From an uncultured Spirochaetia bacterium (GTDB lineage Bacteria; Spirochaetota; UBA4802; JAGODF01): 11,077 nucleotides of DNA. The notes under the pieces were generated by a model. It worked only from the letters and a program-made list of their open reading frames with translations, was not told the origin of the DNA and searched no databases. How positions within the stretch are numbered: the stretch's first letter is position 1; every line of letters begins with the position of its first letter. Where the stretch lies: the NCBI GenBank assembly GCA_937967705.1, contig CALCJG010000242.1, positions 1 to 11,077 of the forward strand, written 5' to 3'. A program made the translations under genes and the position numbers. Below are positions 5,672 through 11,077 of the stretch, one piece after another.

Positions 5672-7831
5672 ATGAACGCACTGCTGATTTCCATAACCTA
5701 CCCGCTGGGGAGCAGCCTGATCCTTACGATGATCTACCTGTATCTTTACCGGCAGGAGCGGGAGGATTTCATGGGGATCTGGACGCTGAGCTGGCTTTTC
5801 CACAGTCTTCGCTATCTGTTTATCATCCTGTATTTTATTTATCCGGACATCCTGTACTTCCTCGCTCTCAATCAGATATGTGTCCTGACGAGCGGTTTTC
5901 TGCTGGTCGGGGGGTTTGCTCGCTTCCTGGATCGCAGAATGTCCCGATGGTGGTCCCTTCCCGGGGTTCTCTTATACGGATGGCTGCTCTATACGACCTT
6001 TTCCGGTAAAGGCCCCTTTCTGATGAGCCTCCCCATTTTCCTCTTTTTGGGAGGGGTCTATTTATGGACCGGTTTGGCCTTTATCTATACTCACAAAGAG
6101 CGTAATCTGGGAATATATCTTACCGGAATATCCTTGATCCTATGGGGGGGCAACAAGCTGAATTATCCCTTCCGCTGGATAGAGGAATGGGCTCTCCCCT
6201 GGGGATATCTGGTCGGTGCCATCCTCGGCATTCTTGTGGGGTTCGGAATCATCATAACGTATTACGAGCAGACGCGCAGCGATCTTCAGAGAAATGAAAA
6301 AGCGCTGGACAAGGCCCTGCTGGAATCGCTGCGCCGGGAAACGGAGGTTACCCTGCTCCTCAACGGGGCCCGGATGATCCTGGGGAGCAGGGACTTTCCC
6401 TCCACGGCCCGGAGTATTCTGTCGGGACTGCATCGATATACCGGCGCCGAGGCGATACTCCTGGTGCTCCGTCCAGTCGGGGGTGATGTCATAGAGGTGA
6501 TAGACGGCGGGGGAGAGGGCTCGAACCGTTTCCGGGAAAAAATAGAACAGGACAGGGCCCTGGCAGATGCCCTCTTCGCCTGCGGGAACACTCTCTCCGG
6601 CGATCGGGACGGGCTCCCGGACACTCCGGTTGTCTCCCTGGCCGCATCCCTGGGGGCCGGCAATCTCCTGGTCTCCCCCCTTCTCCTGAAGGAGGAGATG
6701 TCCGGCCTGTTCCTGCTCATAAACAAGCCCGAGCCCTTCGACGAGGATGACGCCGAAATCGCGGAGGCCTTCGCGGGACTGGCGGTAATATCCCTGATGA
6801 GCAGCCTCTCCCGGGACCGGCTCCAGCAGAGCGAGGAACGGTTCCGGTCCCTGGTGGAATCTGTCAATGATGTGGTCTTTACCCTGGATGATCATTCCCG
6901 CCATACGGGGCTGTACGGACAGTGGGTCAAAGAAAGCGGAGATCTGGTTCAGAGCTTCCTGGGCAAGACGGCGGAGGAAATCTTCGGCCGGGAAGCGGGG
7001 GCCATACACATGGAGAATAACCGGAAGGCCCTGGCAGGGGAACGGCTCACCTATGAATGGGTCCTGGGGGAGGGGCAGGATGTCCGCTATTATCAGACCT
7101 CCCTTTCTCCGCTGCGTCTGGACGATCAGCGTGTCGTGGGGATCGTGGGGCTCGGCCGGGATATTACGGAGCTCAAAAGGGCCCAGCAGGACCTCACGGC
7201 GTCCCTCCGGGAGAAGGAGCTGATGCTCAAGGAGATCCATCACCGGGTGAAGAACAACATGCAGATCATCTCCAGTCTTATCAACCTCCAGTCCCGGTAT
7301 GTTCCCGACGATACCTATCGGAAGCTGTTCTTGGAAAGCGCCCACCGGATAAGGGCCATGTCGCTGGTGCATGAGAAGTTGTACCAGTCCAAAAACTTTG
7401 CCCGGATCAATTTCCATGATTACATTAGCGCCCTGGCCGGTTATCTCTTCGACTCCTATAATGTGGACCGAAGATATATAGATCTCTCCCTGGAGGTTTC
7501 GGAGCTTGAAATCGGGATCGATCAGGCCATTCCCTGCGCTCAGATCATCAACGAGCTGATGTCCAATTCCCTTAAGTATGCCTTTGCCCCGGGCCGGGAA
7601 GGGCGCATCTTTCTGATGTTTTCCCGGAACGGGGACGGATCGTTTCATCTCGTCGTGGGGGATGACGGCCGGGGACTGCCGGAGGAATTCGGTCTGGACC
7701 GCACTGCCACCCTGGGATATCAGCTGATAACCGGCCTTGTGCGTCAACTCAGGGGAACCCTCAGTCTCATTCGGGACAAGGGGACCGTGGTCAGCCTTGT
7801 TTTCCCGGAAAATATCGAAAAAACCGGATAG
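5672..7831 (+). CDS. Membrane-bound hybrid-sensing histidine kinase (multi-TM, GAF, PAS, HisKA_2, HATPase)
   Basis: This 719-residue inner-membrane sensor kinase autophosphorylates on His and should pass phosphate to a response regulator encoded elsewhere. Residues 1-200 hold about seven hydrophobic helices, resembling seven-TM sensor kinases, ending in a short linker. Residues 220-380 look like a GAF domain. Residues 390-505 are a PAS domain with GLYGQWVKESG, SFLGKTAEEIFG and GIVGLGRDITELK. The dimerisation domain is HisKA_2: LKEIHHRVKNNMQIISSLIN puts the phospho-acceptor at H523/H524. The ATPase domain has the N box INELMSNSLKYAF (N627, N632), DDGRGLP (664-670) and LGYQLITGL. There is no receiver domain, and no response regulator gene follows, so it is an orphan kinase here. 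The GCGGAG at 5665-5670 is only one base from the ATG, which is unusually close; no better in-frame upstream start exists because of a TGA at 5624. The signal sensed is unknown. Confidence 0.94.
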   Translation: MNALLISITYPLGSSLILTMIYLYLYRQEREDFMGIWTLSWLFHSLRYLFIILYFIYPDILYFLALNQICVLTSGFLLVGGFARFLDRRMSRWWSLPGVLLYGWLLYTTFSGKGPFLMSLPIFLFLGGVYLWTGLAFIYTHKERNLGIYLTGISLILWGGNKLNYPFRWIEEWALPWGYLVGAILGILVGFGIIITYYEQTRSDLQRNEKALDKALLESLRRETEVTLLLNGARMILGSRDFPSTARSILSGLHRYTGAEAILLVLRPVGGDVIEVIDGGGEGSNRFREKIEQDRALADALFACGNTLSGDRDGLPDTPVVSLAASLGAGNLLVSPLLLKEEMSGLFLLINKPEPFDEDDAEIAEAFAGLAVISLMSSLSRDRLQQSEERFRSLVESVNDVVFTLDDHSRHTGLYGQWVKESGDLVQSFLGKTAEEIFGREAGAIHMENNRKALAGERLTYEWVLGEGQDVRYYQTSLSPLRLDDQRVVGIVGLGRDITELKRAQQDLTASLREKELMLKEIHHRVKNNMQIISSLINLQSRYVPDDTYRKLFLESAHRIRAMSLVHEKLYQSKNFARINFHDYISALAGYLFDSYNVDRRYIDLSLEVSELEIGIDQAIPCAQIINELMSNSLKYAFAPGREGRIFLMFSRNGDGSFHLVVGDDGRGLPEEFGLDRTATLGYQLITGLVRQLRGTLSLIRDKGTVVSLVFPENIEKTG

Positions 7832-7856
7832 TTTTCGGAATTTTATTCGGAAAGGA

Positions 7857-7885
7857 TTGCCAAAAAGCCCAAGTGGGATTATATT
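7857..7885 (+). promoter_or_regulatory. Good sigma70-like promoter before the kelch lipoprotein gene
   Basis: TTGCCA (7857-7862) and TATATT (7880-7885) are separated by an ideal 17 bases, with five of six consensus bases in each box. It lies 26 bases after the kinase stop, so the downstream genes can be transcribed independently. The rest of the 142-base gap contains only a weak CGAAAA/TTTTCG stem near the kinase stop. Confidence 0.5.
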
Positions 7886-7973
7886 GGTATTTGGTGATTT
7901 ATCGAAGCTGGCAGAACACAAGTCGCAAATGTGTAAAGGGGCATTGAGGATAAATTGATAAGGTAAACATATC

Positions 7974-9104
7974 GTGAAGTGGAGAGAGAAGAATAAAGAG
8001 AAACGGAGGAGAGGGATAATGCTCTATCTTGCTTCCTTTTTGTTTATTCTTCTTTTTTTATTTTCCTGCTCTGACGAATTCCTGGACACCATGAAAGAGG
8101 AACAGGCCCTGGAGAAGGCAAACAAGGAGAGTCCGGTCTCTCCTCCTGTTTCCAGCAGCTGGGTCAATCTCGGCTCCCTGGCTACCCCCCGCAGCGGATG
8201 TATATTCATACTGGCCGATGCTCAGTATTATATCTATGGCGGCGAGGAATATGCCGGGGTGCGGAGCGATTTCTGGCGCTATGACCCCGAGACGCTGGGG
8301 GGTACCTTGCTCACCTCGACAGGATATAAAACCCTCTCGGCCATGGCCTACGCCAAGAGCCGGCTCTATATCTTCGGGGGAGAGGATTCCGGGGGGGGTA
8401 CCCTCACGGACCTGCGGTATTACGATCCCTCGGGTGCTTCCTGGAGCGCCGAGATTACCACCTCCGACACCAACGGTCCCTTTGCCCCCGCCCGCAGCGG
8501 CCATGCGATGTTTGCCTATGTCGATCCCGCCGACAGCCATACCAAACTCTATATCTACGGAGGTTCCAGCGGGGGAACCAATGTGGCCGGAACGGTCTAT
8601 TCCCTGGACCTGGACGAGCCCGGCAAGCCCCGCTGGAGCAAGCTGGCGGAGGGGCCTGCCCTGAGGAATTTCGCCTCGGCCCTGGTGGGGGACAAAATCT
8701 ATGTCTACGGGGGGTATTCCTCCTCGGAGGCCCGGGTCAAGGACGAACTCTGGGTCTACAGCATAACCGATGATGCTTGGACGCTCCTGGGGACGATGCC
8801 GTCGAGCCTGGCGGCCCGGGAGGGGGCGGCGATGGCCTATGTGGGGGGAAGGATCTATCTGTACGGCGGTTCCCGGCCTTCGACGCTCATCAGCTCCGTG
8901 GCCCCCACGGTTCTCAACGATCTCTGGGCCTATGATATCCCTTCGAACACCTGGACGCAAGCGGGTGAAGGTCCGGGGGGGCGTGCCTTCCACCGCTGTG
9001 TGGCGTATGACGGGCTTTTGATCCTCTACGGCGGATATAAGTACAGCAGCGGAAGCATGGTCTATCTCTCTGAACTCTGGTCCTACACCCCTGATACTCC
9101 CTGA
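7974..9104 (+). CDS. Kelch-repeat lipoprotein, predicted six-bladed propeller
   Basis: This is a secreted, lipid-anchored protein built of kelch repeats, which generally fold into a beta-propeller used for binding other proteins or sugars. From the GTG at 7974 it has 376 residues: a very basic start (KWREKNKEKRRRG), a hydrophobic core at 17-30 and a lipobox LFSC with C32 as the lipidated residue. A linker (33-62) is followed by six repeats, each with a Gly-Gly pair after a short hydrophobic strand: YYIYGG, LYIFGG, LYIYGG, IYVYGG, IYLYGG and LILYGG (pairs at 89, 135, 196, 246, 298 and 353). Most are followed by a LWVY/LWAY/LWSY strand. No enzyme motif is seen. An ATG at 8019 has a much better ribosome binding site (GGAGGA, 8-base gap), but starting there removes every positive charge from the signal peptide. 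It is followed 93-105 bases later by the TPR gene, probably in one transcript. Confidence 0.9.
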   Translation: MKWREKNKEKRRRGIMLYLASFLFILLFLFSCSDEFLDTMKEEQALEKANKESPVSPPVSSSWVNLGSLATPRSGCIFILADAQYYIYGGEEYAGVRSDFWRYDPETLGGTLLTSTGYKTLSAMAYAKSRLYIFGGEDSGGGTLTDLRYYDPSGASWSAEITTSDTNGPFAPARSGHAMFAYVDPADSHTKLYIYGGSSGGTNVAGTVYSLDLDEPGKPRWSKLAEGPALRNFASALVGDKIYVYGGYSSSEARVKDELWVYSITDDAWTLLGTMPSSLAAREGAAMAYVGGRIYLYGGSRPSTLISSVAPTVLNDLWAYDIPSNTWTQAGEGPGGRAFHRCVAYDGLLILYGGYKYSSGSMVYLSELWSYTPDTP

Positions 9105-9209
9105 AATGTTCCCGGAATAAAATAATGCTTGAAATCACCAAGCCGGCTGTTAGGCTGAAACAGGGCGGATAGTTCTGTTCCTGATAACGCGAGGAGGGTG
9201 AGCCGCTGC

Positions 9210-10298
9210 ATGAACCGGAGCCTGTGGCATATGATGAAAAGATTGCTCCTGACGGTTGTCATCCTGCTCCTCCTGCCCGGATTGTCCGGGGGCTATGAGG
9301 AGCGGATCCTTCCGGGGGATACGCTGATCGGCGTGAGGGGGGGACATCCTTCGGTTCAGGGCAATTACAGGGAATATCTGGAAAATCCCTATCTCTTCGG
9401 TCTCTTCATCAATTCCTTCGTGTTTTCCTACGTGATGCTCGAGGCGGATTTTCTCTACGGACGGTATCCGATCAGGGATACCCGCAGCCGGGTGGAGGAA
9501 TTCAGCGCGGGAGGAAGCCCTCTCCTCTATTATACCCTCTATCCCCCCCTACAGATTTTCGGGGGCCCCTTCGTCCGGGGAAGTTATCTGAAACTGGACG
9601 CCCGGCTTTCGGGCAGGGAGGAGAGGACCTTTAAACCGGTTTTCGGCGGCACGGCGGGGCTCCTCTTCCCCCTGGGAGCCGGTTTCGGCGGGCGTGTGGG
9701 CTACGAGTATTCGAGGATGCAGCTGTCCGGGAAGACCCTCGCCCTTTCCGGTTTTTTTGCGGCCATCTCCTATAATTTCGACGCGGCCGCCCGGCGGGTG
9801 GAGGAAAAACGGCCCCCGGCGGAGCGGGGGCTCCTGAAGATTGCCGAGGCGGAGGCGGAGTATAATCGCGGTGTCCGTCTTTTCAAGGAGGGCAAACTGG
9901 CCGAAGCCAGGCTGAATTTTGAACGGGTGCTCAAAATCAGGCCCAAACACGAGGGTTCGGTGCGCTATCTTGCTCTTATCCGCGAAACCGTCGAAACCTA
10001 CGGAAAAGCCCTGTCCCTGGTGGATGAGAAACGCTATTACGATGCCATCCCCCTTCTCCAGAAAGCCGCCGCCTATCTCCCGGAGGCTTCCGACAAGTTG
10101 AAGGAAATTCGTCAGTTGCTTTCCGGTGAGATTCGCAAGCTGGCAAGGGAGGGGGTTGCCCTCTACGAGAAAAAGGAATACGCCCGGTGCATCGCTGTCA
10201 TGCAACGGCTGCTCCTGATCGATCCCGAAAACCGCACCGCTAAAATTTATCTCCCCCGGGCCAAAAAAAGGCATGAAGCACTCAAGAAGCTGAGATAA
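9210..10298 (+). CDS. Secreted protein with beta-rich barrel-like N-terminal half and TPR C-terminal half
   Basis: From the ATG at 9210 the protein has 362 residues, with a signal peptide around MMKRLLLTVVILLLLPG and likely cleavage just after LSG. Residues of about 30-192 are rich in Gly, Tyr, Phe and alternating strands (for example FGGPFVRGSYLKLDARLSG and FFAAISYNF), as in small outer-membrane barrels. From about 212 onwards it is helical with roughly three tetratricopeptide repeats: EYNRGVRLFKEGKLAEARLN (about 217-246), the segment after YGKALSLVDEKRYYDAIPLL (264-292), and GVALYEKKEYARCIAVMQRL (315-340). TPRs bind partner proteins, so a barrel facing outward with a periplasmic TPR arm is a plausible model, but it is inference. 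Alternative in-frame starts are GTG 9198 (touching its AGGAGG), ATG 9231 and ATG 9234; AGGAGG is 12 bases from 9210. The gene ends 9 bases before the HAMP sensor gene, so the two are in one operon. Confidence 0.87.
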   Translation: MNRSLWHMMKRLLLTVVILLLLPGLSGGYEERILPGDTLIGVRGGHPSVQGNYREYLENPYLFGLFINSFVFSYVMLEADFLYGRYPIRDTRSRVEEFSAGGSPLLYYTLYPPLQIFGGPFVRGSYLKLDARLSGREERTFKPVFGGTAGLLFPLGAGFGGRVGYEYSRMQLSGKTLALSGFFAAISYNFDAAARRVEEKRPPAERGLLKIAEAEAEYNRGVRLFKEGKLAEARLNFERVLKIRPKHEGSVRYLALIRETVETYGKALSLVDEKRYYDAIPLLQKAAAYLPEASDKLKEIRQLLSGEIRKLAREGVALYEKKEYARCIAVMQRLLLIDPENRTAKIYLPRAKKRHEALKKLR

Positions 10299-10307
10299 AT
10301 TATAGGG

Positions 10308-11077
10308 ATGAAGATCAAGTATAAGCTGATCCTGATGTTCATCCTGATCATCCTGCTGGCGACGTTGCCCCTTTCCCTCATCCTTTTGAGCAGGGAGGAG
10401 GGGGAAAAGATACGCCTCATAACCCATCAGGGAGAGGTGCACAGCCGCATCCTGGCGCGCTCGGCCCTGACGGTTCTTCTCATGAACGGCGGGGACATCC
10501 CGAGCACCCGGGTGGACCTGAAGGAGGTGCTCTCCTCCCTTAAACCCCTTGCCGGAGACGGTCTGGTCTTCGCGGAATCGGTTCTCCTCTCCTCCCGGAG
10601 GGAGATGAACGGCCTGGTCCTTTCGAGCTTCGGCGAGTCCCCGGGGAATCTTCCCGACGGCATGGATACCTCCCGCATCCGGCACGACGATGTCCGGATG
10701 TTCCATGACATCACCCCCTTCCGTGAAACGAGCTACCCCGGCGTGAAGGGGTCCTTTCTGGAGTTCTACGCCGGCGTTTCCCTACCCGGGCGTACCTCAT
10801 CCTGCGTGAGCCGGCTGGTTTTCTCCCGGGAGAAGGTTCTGGCCCGCATAACGGGGTTGCGCTATCTGGCCTACGGGCTGATGGGCGTGTCCATCCTCGC
10901 CGTGACCCTGCTGGGGTTCCTCCTGAGCGGCCTTATCACTCGCCCCATAGCCCGGCTGACCCGGGAGGTGATGAATATCGAGATCGGCAGCCTTGATCAG
11001 CCGGTTTCGGTACGGGGCTCCGATGAGACCGCCAGGCTGGCCCGTACCTTCAATCACATGCTGCGCATGCTCAATCT
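10308..11077 (+). CDS. Two-TM HAMP-domain sensor, 3' end beyond right edge
   Basis: The frame stays open from the ATG at 10308 to the right edge, 256 full codons. It begins MKIKYKLILMFILIILLATL, a membrane helix at about 5-28. Residues 29-180 form an extracytoplasmic domain with no recognised family. A second membrane helix lies at about 184-207 (YLAYGLMGVSILAVTLLGFL). A HAMP linker follows from 208, with ITRPIARLTREVMNI and then GSDETARLARTFNHMLRML, which carries the conserved DE. HAMP linkers pass a signal to an output domain; that domain lies outside the window and could be a kinase, a PP2C/SpoIIE-type phosphatase, a cyclase or a GGDEF protein. The ribosome binding site is weak (AGGG directly before the ATG), so translation may depend on coupling with the TPR gene that ends 9 bases upstream. 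A phosphatase output would pair well with the STAS protein at 4943, but this cannot be seen. Confidence 0.9.
   Translation, partial: MKIKYKLILMFILIILLATLPLSLILLSREEGEKIRLITHQGEVHSRILARSALTVLLMNGGDIPSTRVDLKEVLSSLKPLAGDGLVFAESVLLSSRREMNGLVLSSFGESPGNLPDGMDTSRIRHDDVRMFHDITPFRETSYPGVKGSFLEFYAGVSLPGRTSSCVSRLVFSREKVLARITGLRYLAYGLMGVSILAVTLLGFLLSGLITRPIARLTREVMNIEIGSLDQPVSVRGSDETARLARTFNHMLRMLN

Noticed and set aside
7808..7860. Possible terminator after the kinase gene
   Set aside because: Only a six-base AT-rich stem (CGAAAA/TTTTCG) with a ten-base loop and no proper U-tract; too weak to call.
6140..7921. 593-codon minus-strand frame opposite the histidine kinase
   Set aside because: It overlaps the full set of kinase motifs on the plus strand and shows no domain of its own. 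It is explained by GC-rich third positions.
9147..9163. CTGT-N9-ACAG resembling a LexA operator before the TPR gene
   Set aside because: The spacing is nine rather than eight bases, the interior does not fit, and the gene has no DNA damage role.
9549..10706. 385-codon minus-strand frame opposite the TPR and HAMP genes
   Set aside because: It crosses two well-supported plus-strand genes and has no recognisable domain or start signal.

Overview
The window reads as a gene-dense stretch of a diderm (Gram-negative type) bacterial chromosome of moderately high GC content. It has a lipoprotein signal, a predicted outer-membrane-like barrel protein and a large share of sensory proteins. The mix of a multi-TM GAF/PAS kinase of the HisKA_2 type, a STAS protein, a HAMP sensor and a TPR envelope protein would suit a free-living spirochaete or a similar environmental diderm. 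That placement is a weak inference, because no rRNA or other taxonomic marker is present. I saw no tRNA, rRNA, CRISPR array, insertion sequence or phage gene.

Left block (1-3569, minus strand). A CPA2-type cation/proton antiporter carries a C-terminal PTS EIIA-like domain (1866-3569). It is followed after a short gap by a large protein of at least 606 codons that I do not recognise and that runs off the left edge (1-1818). An 11-codon reading frame with a very strong ribosome binding site sits between them, and its stop overlaps the start of the large gene.

Middle block (3570-5671). A 281-base divergent intergenic region holds candidate promoters and a near-perfect 24-base palindrome. It separates the antiporter from a plus-strand five-TM MscS-family channel (3851-4909), so two ion or osmotic stress functions are placed back to back. 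The channel converges on a minus-strand STAS-domain protein (4943-5305), with a bulged GC-rich hairpin between the two stops. An AT-rich divergent region of about 366 bases follows, with candidate promoters facing both ways.

Right block (5672-11077, plus strand). Four genes follow: a membrane-bound GAF-PAS-HisKA_2 histidine kinase without a receiver domain; a kelch-repeat (six-bladed propeller) lipoprotein with its own good sigma70-like promoter; a secreted protein with a beta-rich barrel-like N-terminal half and a TPR C-terminal half; and a two-TM HAMP sensor that starts 9 bases later and is cut by the right edge. The last two are almost certainly co-transcribed. The block looks like envelope sensing and signalling, but the output partners of the kinase and of the HAMP protein are not visible here.

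Many long open frames lie antisense to real genes. I rejected them because the coding strand is explained by recognisable families or by continuous open frames with ribosome binding sites.
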